Numbered from the stretch's first letter, positions 1-8,891 are shown. The stretch: DNA of 64,000 bases from JBLZUR01 sp048565625 (GCF_048565625.1 NZ_JBLZUR010000002.1:3345992-3409991), one strand, 5' to 3'. Program-made: numbers and translations. Notes: generated from the letters alone by a model not told the origin.

Positions 1-486
1 TTTGAGAAAAAGCGCAAGCGTCACGCACTGCGGGAGAAACTCGCGGCGGCCATCGCGAAGCTGCGCGGTGCGCTCATGCGCCGTCGCCGCGGCGAGGCCA
101 AGAAGCTTGCAAGGGGCGAGCGACGAGCTTTCTACAGTCGCTTTGATGCCGAGGTCCGCGCGCCTGCGATAGCCGCTGAACGCCAAAGGTTTGAGGACGA
201 ACTTGCTTCTCTCAGCCGCTCGCGTTGGCCCGACTGGTCGGAGTTCGTAGCGGTCCGCAAGAAGAGCGCTTCCGCCAGCACGTCGCAAAAGCCGCTGTCG
301 CGGCGCGTCAATGTCACTGCTGTAATGCGCTCGCGCCCGCCCGACGATCTGTTCGCGACACCGCATCCTGCACTACGACAAGAGGCCACGAAGCAGCCGA
401 CACTTGAGGTGAAGTGGTCGGACATCGATGACATCGATCCGGCGACATTGGCAGCACTCGCTGCACAGCGCGGTCGCACCCGATAA
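1..486 (+). CDS. C-terminal part of a charged protein, cut by the window edge
   Basis: The frame is open from the first base, so the true start lies outside the window. The first 60 visible residues are very rich in Lys, Arg and Glu and look like a coiled-coil tail. A low-complexity Ser/Thr/Pro linker follows, then a short acidic end with the repeated motif DIDDIDPATLAALAAQRG. Basic coiled-coil tails like this occur at the ends of mobilization relaxases in proteobacterial islands, which would fit the accessory surroundings, but no catalytic motif is visible here. The function is unassigned. Confidence 0.5.
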   Translation, partial: FEKKRKRHALREKLAAAIAKLRGALMRRRRGEAKKLARGERRAFYSRFDAEVRAPAIAAERQRFEDELASLSRSRWPDWSEFVAVRKKSASASTSQKPLSRRVNVTAVMRSRPPDDLFATPHPALRQEATKQPTLEVKWSDIDDIDPATLAALAAQRGRTR

Positions 487-995
487 CGCGAATGGGAGGG
501 CAGGCTTTCGCCTACCCTCCCTCGCTGGCGTCCTAAAACGCCATCGATAGGTTTTTACCGAGGCTTCCGTCTGCCAGGCAAGCCCAACAGCATCAGCGTA
601 GGTTTTGTAGCTGGCCCTTCCGAGCCATCGACGTTCGCCCCTCGATGTGATCGTTATGGCCCGAAAGTCCTTCATGTTTTTTATCAGGGAAGGTTGGTGC
701 AAAGATAACTACGATACTGAAATAGCTGTTCTCACCCACGGATGCGCCTTCTCCGATGTGAGTGCTAGATCCAGATATCGGCTTTCCGATTTCATCGACC
801 GACCTCGTCTCTTGAACCTTCCACGGTTTTGGTGGATAACGGCCCGTCCGCTTTTGGGCGCTGATGCTGTGCAAGCGGACGTTCGTTCATCAGACGAGCA
901 GCGACCGCTTTGCGCCCTCATTATAGCCGTTCGCGCTGCGGCACGGCGATCTCGAAAGCTGCCGCTCGTTTATTCCCGGTCATCGGCGTGCGGTG
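487..995. other. Intergenic stretch without a supported gene
   Basis: About 500 bases between the plus-strand partial gene and the end of the minus-strand GTPase operon. Short open frames exist on both strands, but none has a convincing start, ribosome binding site or recognisable protein sequence. No terminator hairpin stands out. Confidence 0.5.
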
Positions 996-3038
996 CTATC
1001 TCACCTTGCGGTCGATCAGCTTCGCGCGCTCGGCCCACCACGGCTCGCCGCCGTTACGGAGTGCCTTGCGCACCTCGTCCAAATAGCGGCGTCCACGCGA
1101 GCTCTCCGCGGCCAGTTTCACGAATTCCCACCAAAGCTTTCCGTCATCGACGACGGTGCCGAATTCGATCGGAGGAAGGTCGCGGTCGAGGAAGTTGTCC
1201 ACGACGGCGTGCCGAAGCCGATCGCAGCGATCCCACTCCCGCCACATCGAACTGGGAATTTTGGGACCTACTAGCCGCCAGGCCGCGTCGGAGAGCCGCG
1301 CTGCGGCCATCGCTTCGTGAATGCGCTGAACGGACAGGAAGAAGAGCCGTCCCGCCGATCGCGAGCGCCATCCCCGGGCGCGGTTGAATAAGAAGGCCGC
1401 TAGCAAGTCCTCCGAAGCGACGTCGTCCGAGGTTCTCGTTCGCTCCACAGCCGTCACCCAAGGGTCCGTTCCGACGCTGTTCGGCACGGCGTCAGGGTCA
1501 ATCGACTCGGTCAGCAGAAAGAGGAGCGGCCTGTGTGACAAAACGCCGCTGGCCATGAGGCTGGCGACGTCGTCCGTCCGGCGGGCGAACGCGCGGACCC
1601 ACTCCGCTCGGGAACGAATCCCATTTGCATCAAGGCCGGACAGTGCGGTTACTACCGGCCCGGTCCCGAACCGCTCGACCGCTTGCCAAGCGCAATCGTC
1701 ACGACCGGCGTGCACCATCGCGCGAACGATTCTGCTGGCGCGCTCCGGCTCCACCGTTAGGAAACTGATCAGACGCGGTACATTGATCGTTCCGATCTGC
1801 CAGAACGAAGGCAGCTCAAGGATGTCAGGGCGAGCCGTGATTATCACGGCGGCCGTGACCGATACATTCGCGACGACAGCTGTCAGTTCGTCCGCGGTCG
1901 CCTCGGCAAGGGCCACACTCACGGCCCTCCGCAGCGGATCGGCCTGATCCAACTCCTCGGCCAACACATCCGGACACCACCGCAGCAGTACCCTGCCGAC
2001 CACGCTAGCGTCGACGCCGAGGAGATCCTCGTCCGACCGTACTTGCTCGAGGGCGAAGTCGAATAGCCGCCGGTCGGCGATGTAAGGTTTCGAGAAGATC
2101 GCCCTAGCCGCAGCGGCACGTCCCATGCGACCCTGTCCCGGCCCGAGCAGCTCTAGGTCGGATACGGCATCAGCCAGCCGCCTGGGATCGGCACGGGGGT
2201 CCAGAGCCTCGAACAGCTGGATCAAAGGGACCATAGCCGCGCGACCGTTGGCCACATCGGAGCCGACGTCGCGCAGGAAACGCCGAAGGCCGGAACCGGA
2301 CGGCATCTCGAGATCGTCCAACAGGGTTTGGATCCAGTCGCCCCGGGCGACCGAAGACGCGAGGATGGCTCCAGGAACGTTGGAACGGCTCGACCGGGAA
2401 CCCTCGACGAGTTGCAGGTCGAACACCTCGTTCGAAGTGGATCGGTCGTCGGTCGAGAAGGAGCAGAACCGAAAGGCCCGCCGCAAACGCGGCCACTGCT
2501 GCATCCAAAGGGCGACGACGAGTTTGTCGTCGCGCTGCCCCTCGCGTTCGCCGATAATCCTGCCCTTCGGCTTTCCATAGAGCGCACCGGCCCACTCGCC
2601 GGCCCTGGCGAGGTCGTGGGGCGGGATGGTGGTAGGCATCCGCGTGAGCTCGATCTTCAGTCGACTGCCGAACCCGCGGCCCCCTATGCCCGAAGGACGA
2701 TGGAATATCTCGAGTAGTTCGTCCGCTGAGCCAAGGCGGGCGAGATCCGGGAAGTCGATGAGCAGCGAATGCGTCCACACGCACCCCGGGCGGCTCATCT
2801 CGGGTGCGGCCCACGTCCGGGCGAGGACATACTTGCCGGCCTCGGCGAGCGGGTAGCCCGTGAGATAGCCGTCCGGCGGGATCCGGCGGCCGCTCCCCGA
2901 GGCGTCGCTTAACACCAGCATGGTGCGCGCGTCCGGCTGCGGCAGCTTGACCGAGCCCTCTATGAGCCGGTGCCCCTCACTATAACCATGAAGCGTCTGG
3001 TCGACCGTGATGCGGACCGCGTTCAATGCATCAGCCAT
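996..3038 (-). CDS. GTPase-associated protein 1 (GAP1) of a double-GTPase system
   Basis: A 680-residue soluble protein, last gene of a five-gene minus-strand operon. The N-terminus carries the hallmark of the GAP1-N domain: residues 16-24 read LHGYSEGHR, followed by a region with WTHSLLI. The remainder is mostly helical with repeated Leu/Ala patterns, as in the GAP1 middle and C-terminal domains. GAP1 proteins are known from comparative genomics as constant partners of paired GTPases in predicted conflict systems; their biochemical role is not established. The start overlaps the end of the GTPase gene before it by 16 bases, implying coupled translation. I infer that it acts as effector or scaffold. 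Family assignment is by eye. Confidence 0.72.
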   Translation of the reverse strand: MADALNAVRITVDQTLHGYSEGHRLIEGSVKLPQPDARTMLVLSDASGSGRRIPPDGYLTGYPLAEAGKYVLARTWAAPEMSRPGCVWTHSLLIDFPDLARLGSADELLEIFHRPSGIGGRGFGSRLKIELTRMPTTIPPHDLARAGEWAGALYGKPKGRIIGEREGQRDDKLVVALWMQQWPRLRRAFRFCSFSTDDRSTSNEVFDLQLVEGSRSSRSNVPGAILASSVARGDWIQTLLDDLEMPSGSGLRRFLRDVGSDVANGRAAMVPLIQLFEALDPRADPRRLADAVSDLELLGPGQGRMGRAAAARAIFSKPYIADRRLFDFALEQVRSDEDLLGVDASVVGRVLLRWCPDVLAEELDQADPLRRAVSVALAEATADELTAVVANVSVTAAVIITARPDILELPSFWQIGTINVPRLISFLTVEPERASRIVRAMVHAGRDDCAWQAVERFGTGPVVTALSGLDANGIRSRAEWVRAFARRTDDVASLMASGVLSHRPLLFLLTESIDPDAVPNSVGTDPWVTAVERTRTSDDVASEDLLAAFLFNRARGWRSRSAGRLFFLSVQRIHEAMAAARLSDAAWRLVGPKIPSSMWREWDRCDRLRHAVVDNFLDRDLPPIEFGTVVDDGKLWWEFVKLAAESSRGRRYLDEVRKALRNGGEPWWAERAKLIDRKVR

Positions 3039-3940
3039 TGCAACGGCTCGGTGAGATCGTTGGACTCCTTATCCCCGCTCACGAGCCGGATGCGGTTCGC
3101 CGGGATGTCCACCTCCCGCAGACGATCGGCGTCCCCGCTCTTGACCGCCCGCTTCTTCCGGGCGGGCGCGTCTCCTTCGACACGTTCGGCGTTGTCGTCG
3201 TTCGGATCGTACTCCCCTCCCTGGGCGCTCACGCCGTAGACGCGGCTTGTCCAGCCGTCACGGCCGGACTCGAGATACTGGGCCAGGAGAGGCAGCTTTC
3301 TTTTCAAAAAGATGTCAGGCGTGAGGCGTTCGCCCTCGGCCTTGTCCCACGCGCTGATCATCACCGCCACCTTGCGTCCGGCACTACCGACCGGGGCATG
3401 AGAGATCGTCTGGAGCAGGTCCACCAGCTGAACCTGGGTCGGCGCAAGACTCGGGTGCCAGTCCTTAGGCAGCGTCTGATCGTCCTGCCTTCCCGTGGTC
3501 CGACGCTGTGCGGCCCGCTCGGTAACCCACGCGGGCGCCTTTACCTTGTTGCCATTCACGAGCAGCATGATATTGCCGACGGCTAGGCTCTCCCCCAGGA
3601 CGCGGCCGAGCTCGCGATCCTCCCACATCGCCCTGAAGTCCTCGCCCGGTGCGTCGGGCATCGCGACCTGTACGACGTTGCCCGCCTTGTCCTTGAGGTT
3701 CATCCGGACGGCGGTCAGGCCGGTGATCCTCGTTCGCGCCTGCTCTGTCGCCTTGCGCCAAACCGTTACGATCTTGCGGAGGTAGCTGAGGTCGTTGTCC
3801 CCGATTGATGCGAAGCTGAGCGCCTTCGCGACCCGGCGTTCGCCCACGAGCTCCCATAGCGCGGCCAGAAATGTCGTCTTGCCCGACCCAGGAAGTCCGA
3901 CAATGGAGATCGACACGTCTCGTCGTCCGTCCTCAGCCAT
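3023..3940 (-). CDS. First GTPase of the double-GTPase system (DO-GTPase1-like)
   Basis: A 305-residue P-loop GTPase. Walker A is GLPGSGKTT at residues 15-23. A switch/Walker B region reads PDAPGED at 95-101, and a base-recognition-like motif is SAWDK at 196-200, replacing the usual NKxD. This pattern matches the double-GTPase family found beside GAP1 proteins. A Lys/Arg-rich stretch near residues 246-255 may be a linker or nucleic-acid contact. It overlaps the neighbouring GTPase gene by 8 bases and the GAP1 gene by 16, so the three are translationally coupled. It probably acts as a nucleotide switch in a sensing complex. The GTPase motifs are clear; the partner role is inferred. Confidence 0.75.
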   Translation of the reverse strand: MAEDGRRDVSISIVGLPGSGKTTFLAALWELVGERRVAKALSFASIGDNDLSYLRKIVTVWRKATEQARTRITGLTAVRMNLKDKAGNVVQVAMPDAPGEDFRAMWEDRELGRVLGESLAVGNIMLLVNGNKVKAPAWVTERAAQRRTTGRQDDQTLPKDWHPSLAPTQVQLVDLLQTISHAPVGSAGRKVAVMISAWDKAEGERLTPDIFLKRKLPLLAQYLESGRDGWTSRVYGVSAQGGEYDPNDDNAERVEGDAPARKKRAVKSGDADRLREVDIPANRIRLVSGDKESNDLTEPLQWLMH

Positions 3941-4949
3941 TTTTCGGCTCCTCTGCCGTAAGCCGATCGAACACGCGACCGCTCCGGTAGCGCAGGCGGA
4001 CCCCTCGTGGCTCCGGTGGCGGCCTCAGCCAGAAGTCGAGCACGGCCGCCAAGCCGTCCCCGCGCTCGACGTTCACGTCCTTCGGCGAGGCGGAGGTGAC
4101 GAATGAGGAGAACTCACCGAAATCGTCGGCAAAGGTTTCGCGGACCCCCTCGACGATGGACTGGAAGTCGTGCTCGACCCGTTCCCTTCTCGGTGAGGCC
4201 ACCACGTCGTCGTTCTTCGTAAGGACAACGGCGAGGTTCGGCTTGCGCTCGAATGCTCCGTTCTCGACCATCCCCTGGATGATCAGCGGTATCGCGCCCA
4301 TCACGTCTGCGCGATCGGTCGGGGATGTCAGCCGGCAACCGTCCACCAGGACTGTTATGACGTCCGCGCGCCGTAGCTCGAACATTGCGGTCGCGTTCGC
4401 CGCGAGGTCGGCGACCTCCTCATATTCCTCGCCCGAGCGGTCGGCGATGAGCAGCGACTGCAGGGTGTCGTCGCGTCTCACGTCGAGGTGGTAGAACTTC
4501 ACCTCGCCGCGCTTGGTCCGCTCGGAGTGCGGCTCATCGCGCTCTGAGGCTACCCTCGCGTCGTGGCAGATCAACTCTAGGCCGTGAAGCGTCGAGGACC
4601 CGGCGAACGCGATGTCCGTGATAGGCCCCGTCTGGAACAGGTCGAAGATGCCGGCGATGACACTGGTCTTGCCGGAATCGTGGACCCCGATGATGCCGAT
4701 CATTCGCGAGCGCAGAATGGAGAGAACCCTATCCGCGCGGCTGTTGCCGAGCGGTAGCGCGTCCGGGAGATGCAAGCCGTCAAACGCGTCAGCGACCGCG
4801 TCGTCATCGACCTCATCCTCCTCGTCGCGCTCTTCGGGCTCCCTGCCATAATAGGGGCACTCGCCCACATCGTCATAGCCTTCGACGCACTTTCCGTCCT
4901 GGGCTATTCGGCATTCGCGGTTCGCGCAGATCACCTCGGTGTCGGCCAT
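3933..4949 (-). CDS. Second GTPase of the double-GTPase system (DO-GTPase2-like), with N-terminal cysteine cluster
   Basis: A 338-residue protein. Four cysteines at residues 8, 13, 21 and 31 suggest a small zinc-binding head. A strongly acidic linker follows (about 36-52). The GTPase core has Walker A GVHDSGKTS (88-96), a DxxG-type switch DRSGEE (170-175) and TKND (244-247) for guanine recognition. The family resembles TRAFAC-clade GTPases paired with GAP1 and DO-GTPase1. Only 6 bases separate it from the upstream helical-protein gene. The cysteine head plus acidic linker could be the sensing or tethering part. GTP binding is well supported; the role is inferred from neighbours. Confidence 0.75.
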   Translation of the reverse strand: MADTEVICANRECRIAQDGKCVEGYDDVGECPYYGREPEERDEEDEVDDDAVADAFDGLHLPDALPLGNSRADRVLSILRSRMIGIIGVHDSGKTSVIAGIFDLFQTGPITDIAFAGSSTLHGLELICHDARVASERDEPHSERTKRGEVKFYHLDVRRDDTLQSLLIADRSGEEYEEVADLAANATAMFELRRADVITVLVDGCRLTSPTDRADVMGAIPLIIQGMVENGAFERKPNLAVVLTKNDDVVASPRRERVEHDFQSIVEGVRETFADDFGEFSSFVTSASPKDVNVERGDGLAAVLDFWLRPPPEPRGVRLRYRSGRVFDRLTAEEPKNG

Positions 4950-4955
4950 GGTGGT

Positions 4956-6017
4956 TTAGCGAAGCCAGAGGATTTCACGGTAGAAGAGCTCGGCAAGCTC
5001 AATCGGTGACATCGCAGCTGCAACGTCGAGGCCGGTGATCGCGGCCCATCCGGCGTGCCAACCGTCACCCGCGCCGGTCTCCTGGCGCTTGAGCAGCGCG
5101 AAATGGACCGGCGAGGTCGCCGGCGACGGCTTGCGGTCCTTCAGAGCCTCGGTCGTCCATCCGTCCGGAATGGCGTTGACCGCGTCGGCTATCTTGATCT
5201 TGCCCGTGGACTTGATGCCTGCGCGCGCCATCAGCGCCGGCACTGAGTTTGGTCCCGGATAGATCGTGGTGAGCGAGGCTAGGTCGCGAGCGAACACGAG
5301 CGGCTTCTGGTCGGCCGGCACCTCGGTGAAGGGCTGGTCCGGCAGCAGTGCACGCTGTCCGAACACCCACGAGAGCATGTCGAGCTCCTCGTCGGCCTTC
5401 TTGCCCGCATCAACGAGGAGCTTCGTGGACTCGTTGAACTTGGCGGCGAGATCGGCGAGCGCCTCGTCCACCGCCGCGGTGAACTGGTCAAATACGCCTT
5501 TGAAGGTGGTGGGGGAGTTCGGCTGCGCTTCGGCGAAGTCGGGTTCGAACGAGAAATCGGAAGCTTCTATCTCGACGTTGCCTAGGTTCCGGCGCTTGCG
5601 GCGGGCGGCTGCGAGGCGCGACATCTCATTCTCAGCGACGCTCGCAAGATCGATAGGTAGCGCCGCCTTCCGCGCGCCCGCGCAAGCCGTGTTCGTCACC
5701 GCCATCGCGGCGATCGACGTCGTGCCGAAGTATTGAAGCAACGCCGCCGCCGCGAGGATCTGGTCCTGCCGCTCCGCTGGCTGGAAGGTCGGGTCCGCAT
5801 CTGTGAAGGCCTTGTGGAAGGCGGTCAGAGCGGTCGCGAGATCGTCCTGCTGAAGCCCGCCGGCGGGCGGTTTCGTCCCGAAGGCGAGGCGGGCGAGCAT
5901 TTCGATCCGCGCCCTCGTGTATGTGCCGGCGTAGGTTTCGATAGCCGTCCAACGCAACTCCCTCTGGGCGCCATCGGTTGAGATCTCGGAGAACAGCTTC
6001 GGAAAGTCTTCGTGCAT
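4956..6017 (-). CDS. GTPase-associated helical-domain protein (GASH-like)
   Basis: A 353-residue protein, predominantly alpha-helical by composition, with long Ala/Leu/Glu runs and no nucleotide-binding or catalytic motif that I can see. Its middle (about 180-230) looks coiled-coil. A C-terminal segment contains HFALLKRQETGAGDGWHAGW. It fits the helical accessory protein that accompanies DO-GTPase/GAP1 operons. It lies 22 bases after the phosphoesterase and 6 before the second GTPase, inside one operon. It is probably an adaptor that connects the GTPases. The assignment depends strongly on context, and a search could place it elsewhere. Confidence 0.6.
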   Translation of the reverse strand: MHEDFPKLFSEISTDGAQRELRWTAIETYAGTYTRARIEMLARLAFGTKPPAGGLQQDDLATALTAFHKAFTDADPTFQPAERQDQILAAAALLQYFGTTSIAAMAVTNTACAGARKAALPIDLASVAENEMSRLAAARRKRRNLGNVEIEASDFSFEPDFAEAQPNSPTTFKGVFDQFTAAVDEALADLAAKFNESTKLLVDAGKKADEELDMLSWVFGQRALLPDQPFTEVPADQKPLVFARDLASLTTIYPGPNSVPALMARAGIKSTGKIKIADAVNAIPDGWTTEALKDRKPSPATSPVHFALLKRQETGAGDGWHAGWAAITGLDVAAAMSPIELAELFYREILWLR

Positions 6018-6039
6018 CTTGGATCCTGCTCCCGTCTTC

Positions 6040-7347
6040 TCATCCTCTCTCGTCGACTAGCTGTTCAAGCCGGTCGAGGAGAGTGCGCTCTGATGCGCGT
6101 ATGAAGGCGATGCCGTAGCGCTGCGGCTCGGGCAGATCGATCTCCTCCTCGGTGATCAGTCCGAGTTCGAGCGCGATCTCGCGCCGGTCGCTGGCATCGA
6201 GGTCCCAGAAGCGGTCGACGAGATGTCTTGTCCTCATGTCGCCCATTGAAGCCTCCGCATCGGTGTCGGCGGGCACCGCCGTCTCCGCGATCGATATGGT
6301 CTCCATCACGACTGCCTCCACGACGCCGCCACCGATTATGTCAGCCCGCCCGTCGATCTCGGCCGGGAACGGGATGGAGTGTCGAAACACCTCCTGCCCG
6401 TCGTTCTTCCTGATCGGCTGGAAGCCCTCTGGTTGAGCCTGATACTTGAACAGGTGGCTTTTGACGTCGATCCTACGCTCCGCTCCCTCGCCGGCGACCT
6501 CCAGTTCGATGATGTTGTAGCCGGGCTCGAACTGCTTGTCGGTATGCGACGGATTCACTGCGCCCGCGCCCCAGCGCACGTAGCTTTCGCTCTCCAGTAT
6601 GCGTTGCCTGTGCTTGTGTCCGAACACCTGGAACATTGCCCTGGCGTTGAGCATGTCCTCGACGTCGTCCCCGTCTATGAGCCAGTCGGGCGGATGGTGG
6701 CAGATCGTCAGGTTCACGACGTTCGGCGCCGGATCGATGGTCTGGAGCGGACTCAGGTAGAGGGACCCCCTCTCGTCGTCCTTGCCGTTGCGCCCGGACA
6801 GGAGAGTGGACGTCAGGCCGTGGATCCGAAGCATGACGCCCGGCCCGAGCTCCCGCTCCTGCTTCCAGTAGAGGTGGCCGGGATAGACCTGGCAGATCAT
6901 CTTCTTGGCGAATTCGTTATACGCCACGTGGCCGTGAAAGATCGCCTGCCCGGTGTCGTTGTGGTCGAGCTGCTTCTGAAGCATCCAGAGGCGGTCGTCG
7001 TCGTTCTTCTGCTGGAAGACCATGGCGTGCGCGTTCATCGTCGGCACGTCCTCGCACGACTTGCGATTCACATCATGGTTTCCGGGCACGACCCAGATGC
7101 TGGCGCTGTCGCACCCGCATTTGCTCGCGAGATCCAGAAGCCATTGCCGTGCGGTCTCGTATTCCTGCGGGTCGCCTTTGAACGCGACGTCGCCACCAAC
7201 CATGATCGCATCGATGGCCCCCAGCGTCGCGACGCGCTTGACCAGATCCCGTTCGAGCCGCGTACGGTAGGGCCGATCCCGATCGTGATCGGGATCGAGA
7301 CATTGCGGAGCTTTGAAGTGGATGTCTGAAAGATGGAGTATCCGCAT
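6040..7347 (-). CDS. Calcineurin-like metallophosphoesterase, first gene of the GTPase operon
   Basis: A 435-residue enzyme with all five metallophosphoesterase motifs: DIH (8-10), GD (52-53), GNHD (89-92), HH (217-218) and GHKH (243-246). These bind two metal ions and hydrolyse phosphoesters. The start at 7347 is chosen because the motif-bearing sequence MRILHLSDIH begins there; about 60 upstream residues in the same frame look non-coding. After the catalytic domain comes a beta-rich part and then a short helical C-terminus (about 370-435, FWDLDASDRREIALELGL) that resembles a death-like or GTPase-associated adaptor module. Its place at the head of the operon suggests it is the nuclease or nucleotide-hydrolysing arm of the system. 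The substrate is unknown. Confidence 0.8.
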   Translation of the reverse strand: MRILHLSDIHFKAPQCLDPDHDRDRPYRTRLERDLVKRVATLGAIDAIMVGGDVAFKGDPQEYETARQWLLDLASKCGCDSASIWVVPGNHDVNRKSCEDVPTMNAHAMVFQQKNDDDRLWMLQKQLDHNDTGQAIFHGHVAYNEFAKKMICQVYPGHLYWKQERELGPGVMLRIHGLTSTLLSGRNGKDDERGSLYLSPLQTIDPAPNVVNLTICHHPPDWLIDGDDVEDMLNARAMFQVFGHKHRQRILESESYVRWGAGAVNPSHTDKQFEPGYNIIELEVAGEGAERRIDVKSHLFKYQAQPEGFQPIRKNDGQEVFRHSIPFPAEIDGRADIIGGGVVEAVVMETISIAETAVPADTDAEASMGDMRTRHLVDRFWDLDASDRREIALELGLITEEEIDLPEPQRYGIAFIRASERTLLDRLEQLVDERG

Positions 7348-7869
7348 TGTTGTGTTCTCGAGACTCCGCTGGCAGCTATAGGTGACGCCAATCCGACCAG
7401 TCTCGAACCTACCTTCGGACCGCCGACTTGATCTTGTTACGTTATAGGTTCGATGTCGAGCTTCCGCCAGCGATGTGACCTGTGCCCGGCCGGCTGGCCG
7501 TGACGTTGCGACCTTTGCGTCTGGATGCGCCATTCTTAGCGTCCACCAGTCGCAGCTGCCGCACGATACCTAAGCCAGGGTCTACGGCTCAGTTCCAGCC
7601 GCTGTCGCCGATTGATCGAACAGCGTCCGCTCTTGCGGTCCACTGCCTCAAAGCCGCCAGTCGGTAACCGGCCCACTTTCAGCCGTTCAGGCTCAAGGCG
7701 TCACGATGGCAGGTATTCGGCCGTATGACGACTGGCGGCTTTTGAGAAGAAAGCCGTGAGTAGCGGACCTGCCCACAAGTCAGCGCCGTCGTGGAGAGGC
7801 ATAGCACTAGCGCCACGCCGTCCTATGAAGCGGGAGCGATCCGCAATCCGTATGTCGCATCAAGTTGTC
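7348..7869. other. Intergenic region with a long inverted repeat
   Basis: This gap should contain the promoter of the phosphoesterase-GTPase operon. The only clear structure is an inverted repeat: CAAAGCCGCCAGTCG at 7649-7663 pairs with its near-perfect complement at 7729-7744, about 65 bases apart. No gene is supported. The arms could be the end of a degraded mobile element. Confidence 0.5.
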
Positions 7870-8184
7870 TCAGACTGACGAAGGTGAGCGACTGCGCGGC
7901 GAATTGATTGCGTGCACCTTGAGCAGCACACCCAACTCTCGCGCGCGGGTCTTCAGATCGTCAGGCAGATCGCGTTCGGTCAGCAGCATCGTGCGTACTG
8001 CGACCGATACCGGGCTTTCCTGCGCCGCGACCACCGCGCGGTATTTGACGCATTGATAGACGCCGCGCTGCAGGTCGTCATCGGTGGACAGCGTCGACTT
8101 AACCTCGACCGCGACGAATGATGCGCCGTCGGTAAACAGGACGTCGATCCGATCGCCCGACAACAGCCCCTTCTCGGGTGTGCC
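7870..8184 (-). pseudogene. Fragment of a PD-(D/E)XK nuclease-like protein, 5' end lost
   Basis: The protein part reads GDRIDVLFTDG followed by FVAVEVKS, the Asp...Glu-x-Lys core of the PD-(D/E)XK nuclease superfamily. A helical tail then ends at 7870. No ATG or strong start lies upstream: the frame runs back across a junction near 8185 into degraded IS6 transposase sequence read out of frame. A weak TTG exists at 8163 but would remove much of the fold. I interpret it as the C-terminal half of a nuclease or restriction-like gene truncated by the insertion remnant. The exact junction is approximate. Confidence 0.6.
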
Positions 8185-8587
8185 CGCTACAGAGCAAAAT
8201 GGTTGTGGACGTTGGCATGCATACTGGCGAACCTCTGTAACGACTTCATTCGTCAGAACCGAAGCATCGCCCGCTCCCGTCTTCGCAGCGGAAGGTGATT
8301 GTTCTCGGCCCGATTGTTCGCATGCCTTCCCATCTGCTGCTTCTCGCGGTTACCCAGCTCGTCCATCGCGGCACCGTAGGAGCGTAGACCATCTGTGGTA
8401 AATATTTCGGGTGAGCCATGGCGCTTCAGCGCCTTCTTTATGAACGTCAGCGCTACCCTCTTATCCCGCTTTTGGTGACGAAGCTCTCCAGCACTTCACT
8501 TTCGTGATCGATGGCTTGACACAGGTAAACCTTCTCACCGTTGAGCTTCACGTACATTTCGTCGAGGTGCCCGCCCCAATGCCGACA
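8185..8587 (-). mobile_element. Decayed IS6-family transposase remnant
   Basis: Read on the minus strand, the sequence gives the DDE transposase core of IS6-type elements: HWGGHLDEMYVKLNGEKVYL, then DHESEVLESFVTK, then after a one-base frameshift near 8452 KKALKRHGSPEIFTTDGLRS and NRAENNHLPLRRRERAMLRF. A TGA replaces an Arg codon near 8255, and a TAG appears near 8192. The N-terminal HTH part is absent; the visible start is fused in frame to a recombinase fragment. No terminal inverted repeats were found. It is non-functional. Confidence 0.72.
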
Positions 8588-8884
8588 GGCATAGTCGCCA
8601 ACTGCTCCTCCCCGGCGCTCTAGCCAAGTCAGCATGCTTGCCCGACCATCGGTAGTAATCTCGAATTGCACTGGTCCGCCAGTCTTCTGCTGTATGACAA
8701 TCGAGCGGTTTCTGATCACTGTCCCCATGACGTGATCGCCAATCTTGATTTTGACCAAGTCACAGCTGCGCAGCTTGCTGTCGATCGCAAGGTCGAAGAG
8801 CGCCCGGTCGCGAAGCCGCCCCTCGCATTCGAGGAAGAAGCGGACTGCCCATATTTGTTTTGCGTCAGAGGGCGCTTGAAGCAC
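8588..8884 (-). pseudogene. N-terminal half of a tyrosine recombinase, fused to IS6 remnant
   Basis: About 99 residues, starting MLQAPSDAKQIWAVRFFL and including FDLAIDSKLRSCDLVKIKIG, match the N-terminal and early catalytic part of small phage-integrase-family recombinases common in proteobacterial transposons. The catalytic HxxR and Tyr part is missing. The frame passes directly into IS6 transposase sequence near 8587, giving a 143-codon chimeric frame. It ends 8 bases from the alcohol dehydrogenase gene, so the scar abuts the catabolic operon. Confidence 0.65.
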
Positions 8885-8891
8885 ATCCGCT

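Noticed and set aside
373..702. Minus-strand 109-codon frame near the left edge
   Set aside because: The 5' part looks plausible but the 3' half overlaps the clear partial gene; evidence too weak.
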